Assembly (NCBI GenBank): GCA_008931825.1 | Contig: QXVZ01027393.1 | Span: 1 to 43,235, forward strand | Direction: 5' to 3' | Origin: Phallusia fumigata | Lineage: Eukaryota; Chordata; Ascidiacea; Phlebobranchia; Ascidiidae | DNA: 43,235 nt | Part shown: positions 1 through 10,595 of the stretch, in pieces | How positions within the stretch are numbered: the first letter of the stretch is position 1 | How the letters are laid out: the number at the start of each line of letters is the position of its first letter | Notes under the pieces: generated by a model | Seen by the model: only the letters and a program-made list of their open reading frames with translations | Databases searched by the model: none | What the model was told of the DNA's origin: nothing | Translations under genes and position numbers: made by a program

Positions 1-276
1 TGAAATGGTTGGTTATCCATGACAAATTATGCTTATAGAATCAGATAAAATCCGCGCATCTTCTTTTGGGTCTAACTGTTGTAACAAATCCTACGTACCC
101 TAAAGCAATTGCTTGGTTTGGTGATTCTGAATATAGCATTGTCGCTAACGTAAAAGGTTAACCAGCGCTCCCACACTTTCAATACTATATTTTGTTTTCA
201 TTGTAAAAGATTGTGATCTAAAAGTTCCTAGTTTAGAAGTGCCCAAGTAATTAATTTCTTTACGCTTCTCTTACAG

Positions 277-1749
277 TTCTTCGAGTTCTGCTTTACGGGT
301 CGAAACAGAAGGATATCGAGGCAACAGCGACATCGCGTGTCAGTGGCGAACGACTCACTCCCGTCATTCATTTTCCAACAGGAATACCCATACAGGACGA
401 AGCGGGCAGTTTGCAAACCTGTCGAAGCATATATGTAAAATATTTATGACTATATTATTGTTGCTGGCGTATATTCTAGGTTTTTCTATTGTTTCATTAT
501 TGACAATGCCCGCATAACATTTAACGTCTCTACAAAAAAAAATCGGTTTGGACATAACGTTCAGCAGCATATGAGTGCTCCATAAATGCTGGTCACCATA
601 ACAACTTGGGGGCTTTTTTTCAGATTAGATTATACCCATACATGTATTTTGTGGTGTGTAAATTATCCGATTAAAATGATTTGCAACAGGCGACCGAAAA
701 TGGAATCGTGCTCATAACAAATCTCACGGAATCATCTGCCGTCAGTCTATTGGAAACCTACCGCCACCCAGTGCTTATAAAGATAAATACTGAACCGTTT
801 TCTATAACTCCTCATGTATGCGCCTGGATTGCGCCATTCTGGAGCGACGCCACATTGGATGATAAAAGCAAGGTGTGAATATTTCCCAAAAATTAGGATC
901 CTAACTTCAAGTGTTTGTAACAAGTTGTGCATAATGTTGTTGGTTATCTAGTGCATTTATATTTCCCTGTGAACTTATTACTAAAGTAAAGGAAAAAGGT
1001 CAACACAAAGTTCAGCTGGCGATTAAAAAAAATAAAAACATGGCGTTTAGCTTTGGTTAAATGTCATAATTTTTTTGTTCAATTTATTTTCCAGCTGTGG
1101 TATCATCTGTACGACATGGAAGAACTGATAAAGAGCGAAAAGAGGCGCCGTAAAGCTTACAAATTATCAACTGAAATTAGGAAATTACTTCCCGATGATT
1201 TTATGCCCAAACACGTTGCGGTTGTGACGTGGGACAAAACCCATCCGCCTTGGCCTTCGATAGAGGAGGTGACGTGTAGTTTTTAAGTCAATAAAATCAG
1301 GTATAGCTTACGATAGCAGAATCAAGTTCAGGAGGTCACTTGCTGTGCTGTGGATTATAGCTTACGGAAAAGTTAATCAAGTCCAAATTACTTTCAAAAT
1401 GAGACACATGTACTAAGTATTTTAGACTTTAGGTTTGTGTAGACGCAGGAAAAAAATCTTTTGAATAAAACACATAGAAAGCTTTGACGCACGTTTTGTG
1501 CAGGGGATGACGTTTCAGACAATTCTTGCCACCGATGGCGTGCGCAGCTACGTCACAAACATCTACGAGGATCAAGCGATGACGTGGCGTCCGGTTTATG
1601 ACGTACCGAATGATATCCCCAGATACCAAGCGGTCGCTGGCTTCTACATAAACGGAAAATCTCCCAAAGCATGGCTACATTTATCATCCGGCAACTGGAC
1701 GGAGCCGTTAGAGGACGTGAAAGGGAAGAACGTGTACAGATTGGACAAG
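277..1749 (+). other. NIDO domain exons of the MUC4-like gene
   Basis: Four exons (277-434, 690-872, 1095-1268, 1504-1749) are joined in phase 0 after a phase-1 entry. They encode the NIDO extracellular domain known from nidogen, alpha-tectorin and MUC4. Visible landmarks are the IYATENGIVLI strand (family pattern: hydrophobic, V-x-x-N-G), then IAPFWSD (family: IAPFWaDvD), HVAVVTWDK (family: vvvTWd), and TFQTILATDGVRSYV (family: NtFQ-vLatDG-rSf). The first exon is open in all three frames. I chose the frame reading LTPVIHFPTGIPI because it alone ends in phase 0, as the next exon needs, and because it supplies the start of the domain. Confidence 0.85.
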
Positions 1750-4700
1750 GTCGGGTTTTAGGCCTTGCAAGTAAACGTCCTTACAAAAATTTAATTAATA
1801 CACCACAGCTAAAATCACCTGTTTGTTTTCAAGTGTTTGTTTTGATTGGTGCGATTTGATTTCTTAACTGCTCATTTGTTTACAACAAAAACTACCGTTT
1901 CTGAAAGTTTGCCATTGCAAACGATAGCTATACTTAGCAAACCAATAGTAGCGAAGGAAAAGTTTGTTAAGAAACGTGAACGTTCACTGCAGGCCACTTT
2001 TTCAAGCACTGGAGATATGGGCATAGACACCCACCCACTTACCCCCACATTGCAATATCGGACATCCCCGAAATATCTCTGCTCCGAATGGCATCGAGAG
2101 ACTTTACCCATTACCGATGACATCATAACAAAGACGAGTTCCTGCCCCCCATACCAGTCTGACGTTACGCAGGAAGTTAATGCAACTTGGATTTCCAATA
2201 GAAACGACAGAACAACCGCATGTTACACTTGGATGTACAAGTTTTGGTCCGGTAGGTATTGAGGGAAAGTGTTTTTGAGCAGTATTAATCTTCTGCAGCG
2301 AGACGGCCTTGTGTACTCAAGGTTGTAGACTGTAATCATGTCGCGGTCACTTCTGTTTCCCTGATCAAGAAACTTAAGCCGCACACTTCGACCTATAGTG
2401 AACCCGATTGGTTGACCCAAAGTCACCAGCTTTAAAAAGTAAAAAAAAATAAATTAAGGATCCAACGAAACTGCAATAGGCAGGTGCCTCGACGGTAGAC
2501 TCATTACGAGAACAACGCGTTGAGGTATTATTCTGAACCCCGAGGATTAAATTGAACAAAAAAAGTTGCTTAAGTTTCGAAAACTTTGTGCCAGCCTGCA
2601 TAAAAATCGTGTGTTTATAATCGTCCGTCCGAAAAGTTTACTTCATTTACCGTCCGAAAACCATGAGAAATGTTTTAGGTGGTACTTATGAATGCTGTTA
2701 CAACACAAAGGCGCCTCGTATGCCTCTAGTGTCCGGAATCAACGCTCTTGCGAAAGGGGCCGGATTTTACTACAAGAACAAAACCGATGGCCTTCGCATG
2801 CGACAAATGTGTTGCAACGAAACTGGTTCAAACTACTTCTGTAATCTATACGTTCAACGGCGCCCACCGACAAGCTTTAACTTGTTCAAGAGCCCTGTTA
2901 AAGGTATGCTTATTGTTTGTTTTCATAATATGTGATGCAAAATTACTCACATTAAATCCAAAAGGATGTTTGCGAACAAACAACTGGACTTTGCCACATC
3001 TGAGATCAAAATGGGGGTTTATCCGAAGCACATTCTGCCCCCGTACCAAAACGTCCACCAACACTATATCTCTGACATAAAGTTGCAAAACGCTTTCTAC
3101 TTATAAGGGTTGCTGAATTCTTAATGTTTTCATGTTTACGCAACTTATTTAACTGCAGTGTCGGTCCATGATGGTCTAAACTTGACATCGGCTGTGGGAA
3201 AGCATTGGGTCGTGTCAGGAAGTGGTGAAGCAAGGCTTCTGCGAGTGGACCGACTTGGTCGACCACGTCCTGTTTTGGAGATGATTGGCCGATACGAGGA
3301 GAAAAATGGTAAATACCAAGTATTTGCTGCAATAGATTTGAGGGGGGGATTTTGGGGCGGAAAAAACAATCGTTTCAACAATTTTCGATTAGTGTTTTAG
3401 GTAAATTTAAAAACGGGTTTTGCCAGTAAATGAAAAAAATCCAATATTGTACTCAAAAGAAACGTTTTCTTTTCCTCAAAAGCACTGCGACATCATGTAA
3501 CAACGTTTTTCTAACCTACAGGCAAAACATTTTTATCAGCGTTTGGATTACAAGCAGATAACTTTACCATTGAAATTTACCGATCCGACCTCACTGCTAT
3601 CGATTGTCTTTTCAACCTTCAACCTTGCGCCGATGTGAGATCACCCAACGTCACTATCTTGTCGTCACCTACCTTAATTAAATTGTCTTCACGATCAGGT
3701 CAGAAAGAGGGGGATACTGCAAGTTTCATCATAGTTTTCTCTCTGTTTTGAAAAATGAAATTTAAATTCCTAAGATGCTTTTTTGTTGGCTGTACACCGT
3801 TTCTTGTTTATTCGATTCTCCTTTTCATTTTCTTGCATTGGAATTTATGGCACATGAAATACATCAATATATAAGTTAAAAACGATAACTGGAATAATAT
3901 TTGCAAAAGGTGTTTTCTTCAACATCTCGCTTTCCGAACAAGGTGGATTGGAATTCAATGGCATCCTTCCCACAAAGATACTCTACGACAGTCGCCACGT
4001 GACCAGCGGCTTGCTCAGCGACACAAGCAAATGTTTCGGTAAACGTTTGTCGTCACGAAGCTCGCCCCCTTTCATCGCATGTAAGTTTTTTTACTTCTTC
4101 GAATATGTTACGGTTGTCAGGAATATTCATTCAACAAAACTAATTAAAAATATGATCACTTTAAATTAAAAAAAAAGCACTAGTACACAACTTGTCAGTA
4201 CTTCGAATTAAATGTTTGACACATTTTTAAAACAATATATTTTTTTGTCTGGTATAAAGGAAAAAACCTCGACCTTTAGCATAACGTGGAAGAAAATCTG
4301 GTACTTCTACCAATTTAATTACGTACAACTGTAAGAGAAGTTACAGCTTTACCCAATTTTATATTTATCCATTCAAGGCGATTTGCAATCGTTGGCGCAA
4401 AGTAAACACGTTGATGCGCAAGAACTTTCTTTTTTCTCTCGTGCTCCTGATGGCTTCTACGAGCTTCCGATGACAGCGAATCGAAAGGACCGAAATAGTT
4501 CTACAAATAAAACCAACATCGGTACAACCTCTGTAACTTGGTGTTTTTTTGCTGCTTTTAGCTGAGACTGGTATTGTACGTACCCGTTAGTTTTGCCTCA
4601 GAAGGATAGTTTTTAGATATTTCCTGATACAGGTTCGATGCCGTCGGTTGAACGGCAAGCAAGAGCGGTCGCTGAAGTCAAGAGTAACGGTCAATATCAA

Positions 4701-7700
4701 GTTGCAGTTGATCTTCCTGGAGTTTTTGGAAACATCACTGTTACGAATTATGATGGCGACGTTCATCGTTCTGTGAATGAAATCATTTTCCAGTAAGCTT
4801 CTTTTCTTGATCTTCATTCAAACGAGATTGTTTGTCTGCATTTCTTTTAAACATGACTTCAAATCTACCTTTGTTGTAAATTTAACGTACAAGCCAGTTC
4901 AATCAAATACCTTAAAATAAAATTGACAAAAATAAATACAAGGCAAAAAGTAAACAAAAATACAAAACTAAAAATATCATATTTCCCTCAAACTTATTTC
5001 CAGAGTCAACTCTTCGTTTCTTGAGAAGTTACAAATCGTCATAACAGAAAATAACGGCGCTACATCCCTGATCTTTCCCGACGTTGTAATTTGTGATTGC
5101 GGAAAAAACGGCGAGTGCGACCTGCAAATAACCACTGATATTCCCGGGCCTTTTGCCACCCGGGCTCCTTGCGTCTGCAACACCGGTTACACGGGAGAAA
5201 AATGTGAAAATAAAGTTGATTTATGCAGGTAAATAGTTTAATACACGGCAACATAAACTTTTGCAGACCACAATGACAAAAAAATATTATCAACGCAACA
5301 ACGACTTATTATATTTTAAAAATAGGTCAGAATAAGAGGCCAAATAAACCGCTACCATTGTTTTATGCGTCAGAAAACTCTCACGATATTAAGAAGAACA
5401 TGTGCTTATCTTGGCCTTTGTTTATCTCATATAAAAGAGTTCTTTTTATCAACCAGCTTATGGTCCTCATTTTTTCCTGATCAACCTCTACTTTTTACTT
5501 ACGCCTAGTTGGAATCCTTGCTTTTTCGGAGTTTCCTGCACTGATCATTCCACTTTCGAACGGCGCGGGATTGCCAGCTATGAGTGTGGGAAGTGTCCTG
5601 CAGAGCTGGAGGCAGGCAACGGCGAGTCGTGTTACCACGACAATCCTTGCCTGCGCGATCCTGGAACACCAGGGGCACACGAGTGCGAAAATGCGACGTG
5701 CATACACCAGCCCATCGGATACAAATGCGTTTGTTTAAAAGGATTCAGGGAGTCGCATGATCCACGAATATGCCACGGTCAGTTGACAATCATTTTGCAT
5801 GTTTCTTAACCATGTTAGCGCGTTTGTTTCCAACCTATTGGATTACGTTTCTCCCTTTATGGTAAAATTACATTCCGTCGTTGCTTACTTTTCACAAAAG
5901 CTAAAATATATTTGTTTTAAGTTGTCATGTAGCCTGTTTCGAAATAGTTGCTACATGTAAATCCCCCCTCACACACCCACACACATTTATATCAGTTGCA
6001 TCTATTTTAGATATAGATGAATGTGAAGATTCCAAGACATGTCACAGCGATGGGGAGATTTGTATCAACACGCTTGGTTCATACGAATGCGTTCATCCCG
6101 ATTCTTCGGACGAAACGCAACCGGTAAGCCACATTTAAAGCCACAATTCCAATTTAACTTCAGCTTTGTTCTTATGGAGAAAGAGCTGAAACAAGAAAAA
6201 ACTTTTGCATAAAGTAGTTTATCCTCAATTCAAAAACTGTTTTAAATAGCTCTGTGATTCTGGACAATTTTAGTCGTCTTTTTCATAGGTTCTCAGGCAA
6301 TGTTTTATCAGCCGGTTTAAGCTTTAGCGTCTTTTTCCGGGTTTCAATTTGTTACACAGCATTTTCAGTGACAAAAACATTTCGTTGACTTGTCAATTTT
6401 TTATAATTTGTATGCGGGACTTTTACGTCGATGCAGACTGCACAACTTCGTCTGCGCAGACGCTCTACTGCATTTCTCACGCGCGGGTGACGCGACGCGT
6501 CCTATGACGTCATCGGATCGATAGGACCTCTCTCTTATCTGTAGTTCTTGTATTTCAGCACCTCGTCGCGTGCATTTGGAATGAAATATTTAGCAGCTTG
6601 TGGCTTGCTAGGCCCTGTTGAATATAGATTTTTTAGCCAGTTTTGCCGTACTGCTCCTGTGGCCTAAAGGAGAAGGCGCCGGTCTCCTAAACCGGAGATT
6701 GCGGGTTCGAGTCCCGCCAGGAGCCCTGTTTTTGTCTAATAAAGACTAAATAACAGGAGGCACAGTTACTAGAATATGGAAATTTTCACCAACGAATTTT
6801 ATTCATAGACAAACCAGTGACAATAATCTGAAATATTAATCAATTCTTCCAATCTTCCTACCGAAGGCCGGAACACGAACGTGGTCATTAGAGGAACACA
6901 AGTTTTTTACTTTTTTAAGTTTTTCGGGTTTAATTCAGCATTATATTATTGTCACAGATGGAGGATGTGGACGAATGCCTAGTTAACAACGGGGGTTGCG
7001 AGAGAAGGTGTAAAAACACACAAGGAAGCTTCTATTGCGATTGCGAGGTTGGATACAAGATTCAGCAGGATGATAAGAGTTGCATAGGTAAGTACCATAA
7101 AAAACAACACATCTTTTATTACCAGTTCTAAATCAACCGTTGTAAGTTTGGTGTGTTTACCACTTTAAACAACTATTTGGTTTGTTTGCTACATCCTCAG
7201 CTATCGACGAGTGTCAAGCATATGGGAATAAACATTGTACACAGATTTGCGTCGATTATCCCAGGGAGAAGCCTTTTAGATGCGAATGTTTGCCACAGTT
7301 CAAGCTAGCAGAGGATTATACGACCTGTATTCCACTTTTTAGCACCGTTCCCAGCACAGTGCCGGTTAGTTGTTATTTATCGTGTACTCTCGTTTAGGTT
7401 TTACATCGTTAAGGATCTAATTTAAACGCCTTTAGATTCCGAAGTTTATGTTTGTGAGAACTGTGCACCCAAAGCTTATTTTTTATTTTACAAACGGAAA
7501 GTTATTCTAACAAACGAAATAACACAAGCATTTGCAGCATGTCAACGTTTGAAATCGTTCAAATTTCAAGGGTCAATCATAAATTTTCCTTGATAAAAAT
7601 TGAACAATCCACTAAACGTTAAGATGTAATCAGACAGTTTGGTATCAGGATGGTATGGGTTAGGGGTATGCCTATATTGATCTCAAAACCGAATATAAAG

Positions 7701-9690
7701 CAACACATTTCTGACACAACACTTGCGCTCTAGGCCACTACTACGATTCATGCAACGACGACAGTTGAAACTACAGCAATCCTGGCAACAACTGAATGGC
7801 AAACTACAGCAGGTGAGTTAAACTAAACAGCATCATAAAAATAGAGAAACCCATTAAAAAGCAGCAGAGAAAGCCTCAACCTCTGCTATGATTACAGTAA
7901 GGTGTAATAAAAAATCAGAATGCATTTCAAATTGAAAAAGGCAAAATATTATGAACTTGGTTTAGATCAGACGACGTCGCGCATGGTCACATCTGCGATA
8001 GCGGAGACAACTATCCAAGCAACCACAGATTCCAGCCCCACTACCACTGTTAGCTTATACGACAGCCTGAGCCNGGTGTAATAGAAAATCAGGATGCATT
8101 TCAAATTGGAAAAGGCAAAATATTATGAACTTGGTTTAGATCAGACGACGTCGCGGATGGTCACATCTGCGATAGCGGAGACAACTATCCAAGCAACCAC
8201 AGACTCCAGCGCCACTACCACTGTTAGCTTATACGACAGCCTGAGCCTAAAGGATCGACATCTCTGGAACATTGTAAATTTTACTACTTATCGATTGTTA
8301 TCGATACTTCGGCAACTGCTTTTTACGTGGATTGTTACCTTGCCGTACACTGTTTTTTATTAGAACAACATCATTGCAACAAAATGATGTCAACGATATT
8401 ATATTATGGTTTTTTTTGATTTAAGGATGCTGGGCAATTGATAACAAAAACAAGTATTTTCCAAAAACTGTAAAGAGATTTTTCTTTTAACAGTTGGCGA
8501 ACATTCCTGGTTTTTCGGCACTATCTAAAGAGGAGAAGCTCAGAGTGCTTGAACTCATAAAGGCGTTAAAAAAACTTCTCCAGGATCCCTTTCTTCGTAA
8601 GCTTCTCCTTCGCGTCTTTGCTCATGACGGTTTATCTGCAAAGTGCGAAGAACTTCAAATATACATGACCGAAAACATTCTGAACTTAGAAAAAATCAAA
8701 ACCCTTCTGCGAGGTCTGGCAAAACTTTCAAAGAAATACCTGAACCCAAAGATATTGTCTCTTCAGCTAAACTTATATGACTTGTTGGAAAAGAATATCC
8801 AGACGACTGGTTCTATTGTATTAAGCTTTAAAGAGATGCTCGGGCATTCTACTTTGCCCAAACGTTGTAGTGAGTTGTGGAGATTGGCTGCAACCACCCC
8901 GATCACTAAGCAAGAACCAAAAGTCGGAAGAAGGGACACTACATTGCAGCACGTAACAGATAGCACGTTTGTAGGTTGGTAAGAAAGCAAAATGTAACGC
9001 CACTTTAGCCTAAAACTGTTTATAAATAACAACACAGTGTGTCTTTCAATACATTACTTAGGAGATATGTATGGCTGCCACAGACGTTGCGTTTAGCAAC
9101 ATCATAAGTATACGGTACATTTCTACACTTGGCAGTATGATACTTACACCGCAGTGGTTACAATATGGATGCCAAATACATCCATGCATAAAAAATATCT
9201 ATCGTAAATTTCCCAACATATACACAAATTTTTTTCTTTAGTGCGAACATCTTCATTGAGCCTTCCATGGCTGCTCGCATGGATTGCAATCGCCACAACT
9301 GCCATAGTTCTGGTCGTTTTCGTAATGATCATAGTCGGAACTAAACTGTGTTTCAAGTGGTCGAAGAAAAGCGAAATACAGCGACAGGCCATTGCAAGGC
9401 GAAAAAAGATGTAAGTAAAACAGCAAACACCATCACTTAGGATGTAAGATTGTTATATAAGTTTCGAATGTTCCTTCATTTTTGTCTCAAATATTTTTCA
9501 AATTAAGTTGTACCACATTTTGAAAAAGTGATACGGCTATATTTTAATAAATAAACACGAAACTCAAAATCTAGTTTAACTCGAAGCTGGTTTGGTGTAG
9601 CTTTAAAATCATTATAGCACATTTTTAAATACTTTTGCAACACTTAGACGATCACGCAACAGTTTTTACGGCGTTTTGGGACTGTCTTAG
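277..9690 (+). CDS. MUC4-like transmembrane glycoprotein (NIDO-AMOP-VWD-EGF), 5' end outside window
   Basis: This is a cell-surface mucin-type protein. Its domain order (NIDO, AMOP, VWD-like, EGF repeats, Thr-rich stalk, one transmembrane helix, short tail) is that of the MUC4 family. The exons I read are 277-434, 690-872, 1095-1268, 1504-1749, 1993-2251, 2679-2903, 2965-3042, 3159-3308, 3522-3698, 3943-4080 (or 4038), 4378-4521, 4633-4792, 5004-5228, 5509-5777, 6011-6123, 6958-7087, 7201-7364, 7734-7812, 8140-8222 (allelic copy 7966-8048), 8494-8974, 9242-9410 and 9648-9690. All junctions are GT-AG and phase-consistent, giving about 1,281 residues after a partial first codon. Exon 2965-3042 has the weakest acceptor and is the least certain. 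No start codon or signal peptide is visible, so the gene begins left of the window. The stop is TAG at 9688-9690; if the last intron is retained, a TAA follows immediately at 9411. Family assignment rests on motifs seen by eye. Confidence 0.82.
1993..2903 (+). other. AMOP domain exons of the MUC4-like gene
   Basis: Exons 1993-2251 and 2679-2903 encode a cysteine-rich AMOP-type domain (adhesion-associated domain in MUC4 and other proteins). Visible features are YLCSEWHRE, SSCPPYQSDV, the ECCYN pair typical of the AMOP centre, and CCNETGSNYFCNLYVQRRPP near the end, which matches the family's closing CC...C-x-L-Y-x-x-RPP pattern. The intron splits a Gly codon (phase 1). The short exon 2965-3042 follows and links to the VWD-like region. 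Its frame is supported only by phase (1 to 1) and by a KWGF motif just before the expected VWD start. Confidence 0.75.
3159..4792 (+). other. Degenerate VWD-like region of the MUC4-like gene
   Basis: Exons 3159-3308, 3522-3698, 3943-4080 (or 4038), 4378-4521 and 4633-4792 occupy the place of the VWD domain in MUC4. The start reads SVHDGLNLTSAVGKHWVVSG, which corresponds to the GDPH-x-x-x-x-DG-x-x-Y-x-F-x-G opening of VWD but without the GDPH tetrapeptide. It continues with a GEARLLRV strand and a TSGLLSDTSKCFG segment at the position of the family's GLLG motif. Two in-frame donors compete for the third exon (see findings). The region has few cysteines, as in the MUC4 version. The VWD assignment is by position and pattern, so it is moderate only. 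Confidence 0.6.
6420..6560. promoter_or_regulatory. CpG-rich block with a full CRE palindrome upstream of the tRNA
   Basis: This stretch of about 140 bases is much richer in CG dinucleotides than the AT-rich intron around it (for example ACGCGCGGGTGACGCGACGCG). It contains a perfect TGACGTCA palindrome, the ATF/CREB consensus, at 6505-6512. It ends about 90 bases before the tRNA. It may be an upstream control region for the tRNA or an intronic enhancer. The function is inferred from composition and this one motif. Confidence 0.4.
6653..6725 (+). tRNA. tRNA-Arg (anticodon CCT)
   Basis: The 73-nt cloverleaf closes fully. The acceptor stem GCTCCTG pairs with CAGGAGC, the D stem is GCCT/AGGC, the anticodon stem CCGGT/ACCGG encloses loop CTCCTAA with anticodon CCT at 6686-6688, and the T stem is GCGGG/CCCGC with loop TTCGAGT. 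The internal promoter boxes are perfect: A box TGGCCTAAAGG and B box GGTTCGAGTCC. A run of five T follows within about 10 bases as an RNA polymerase III terminator. It lies in the same orientation inside the intron between exons 6011-6123 and 6958-7087 of the MUC4-like gene. It has no intron of its own. Confidence 0.96.
7734..9690 (+). other. Thr-rich stalk, unrecognised helical domain, transmembrane helix and tail of the MUC4-like gene
   Basis: Exons 7734-7812 and 8140-8222 encode a Thr/Ala-rich segment (ATTTIHATTTVETTA and similar), a likely O-glycosylated mucin stalk. Exon 8494-8974 encodes about 160 residues rich in Leu and Lys, with heptad-like stretches such as EEKLRVLELIKALKKLL and only two cysteines; I do not recognise the domain. 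Exon 9242-9410 holds the transmembrane helix (PWLLAWIAIATTAIVLVVF, continuing with MIIVG) followed by a basic stop-transfer sequence CFKWSKK. The last exon, 9648-9690, adds a short basic tail with a Tyr motif, YGVL, that fits the YxxPhi endocytosis pattern. Confidence 0.78.
7901..8247. repeat. Unmerged haplotype overlap around N at 8074 (Thr-rich exon duplicated)
   Basis: Bases 7901-8073 and 8075-8247 are the same 173-base segment with a few substitutions, separated by one N. Each holds a copy of the Thr-rich exon (7966-8048 and 8140-8222). The encoded peptides differ at one residue (Pro versus Ala in DSSPTTT / DSSATTT). The segment just before the N matches the end of the second copy, and the segment just after it matches the start of the first. 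That is how two allelic contig ends placed head to tail look. Only one copy should be counted in the gene model. Confidence 0.85.
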
Positions 9691-10595
9691 TCGTAAGGTA
9701 AACCATTGTTCGTAACATAAAAAATATGTAAAGTAGCGTCATAAATGGCGCCATTCGATGTGAAACAACTCACAAAAGTCAATAGACCCCACCAACATTT
9801 TAACAGATTCGCGCCACTGGTTGTATCGATAAAGTAAAATTGATTGATTTCCGTATTTATTAATAATATTTTTAAGTTTGTGTCGTAAAAGCAGGTAAGT
9901 TGTATTATGCAAAATTTAAACATTGTACAAACTATTAAAAACATGGCCTAAATGAATCGTTAAATACGAAAAACCAAATGCGACTATACAAAAAATGCTT
10001 CATTTTGATGTGTTATGTAATTTTTGTGGCGTAATTTGAATTTATATTTTCCAGCGAAAAGATGCAGCAGTGGCCTAAGGTTGTCATGCCAACGTATTCG
10101 TACTAATTGAGCATCAGAAAATGAGGACACCTTCTGATCATGTACCAACCTGTCCTGGATTCTACGTGCAGCTCCCATGTCACCTGTAAGGTTTAACATA
10201 CGGGTCACTTAAAACAAGTTTATTCTCATTCTCATACTAAAGAGCACGGGCGGAAGGAATCGACTGTATTTCACATGCATATTTCACTTCCTGAGATGTT
10301 GAATTTTATTTTAAAATCGCATGAGAATTAAACATTGTGTTCATTGTGATTCTTTTGCTTTTTCGGAAAAATACACTACTGAGAGATATTTAGCGTAACT
10401 TGCTTTGTAGAGGTAGCACCGAATAGCAGAATCAATGTGAGTGGAAATGGCAAAACAACAAATACGTAATCGGGTTTGTTTAGTCTTAGACATGACAAGC
10501 ACCGAGTTAAACAATCGAGCAAAGAATTTATTACTTTTAATCAGCTGTTTGTTCGTTTTTCCTAGACATTTTAGGTCTTTAGCTAAATCGCAGAT
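9691..10595. other. Intergenic spacer between the MUC4-like gene and the trefoil-like gene
   Basis: AT-rich and without a supportable reading frame. Near its right end, a pyrimidine-rich tract ends in TTTTTCCTAG at 10556-10565, only 30 bases before the next start codon. It is a good splice-acceptor sequence, for a 5' UTR intron or for spliced-leader trans-splicing. No other structure was seen. Confidence 0.6.

Larger units (their letters stand above)
5004..7364 (+). other. EGF-like repeat exons of the MUC4-like gene
   Basis: Five exons encode extracellular EGF-type modules. Exon 5004-5228 ends with an EGF-like module (CDCGKNGECDL ... CVCNTGYTGEKC). Exon 5509-5777 starts with NPCFFGVSCTD and YECGKCPAEL, like the EGF module of thrombospondin and MUC4, and runs into a second C-rich module. 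Exons 6011-6123, 6958-7087 and 7201-7364 each begin with the calcium-binding pattern (DIDEC, DVDEC, AIDEC). The first of these has only four of the six EGF cysteines. Exons 6958-7087 and 7201-7364 carry complete six-cysteine modules, for example CKNTQGSFYCDCEVGY. Confidence 0.88.

Noticed and set aside
1846..2262. A 138-codon frame starting at 1846
   Set aside because: Only the part from 1993 is coding, as an AMOP exon after a clear CAG acceptor. The upstream part is intron.
7966..8048. An additional Thr-rich exon of the MUC4-like gene
   Set aside because: It is the allelic copy of 8140-8222 across the N at 8074. Using both in tandem would break the frame.
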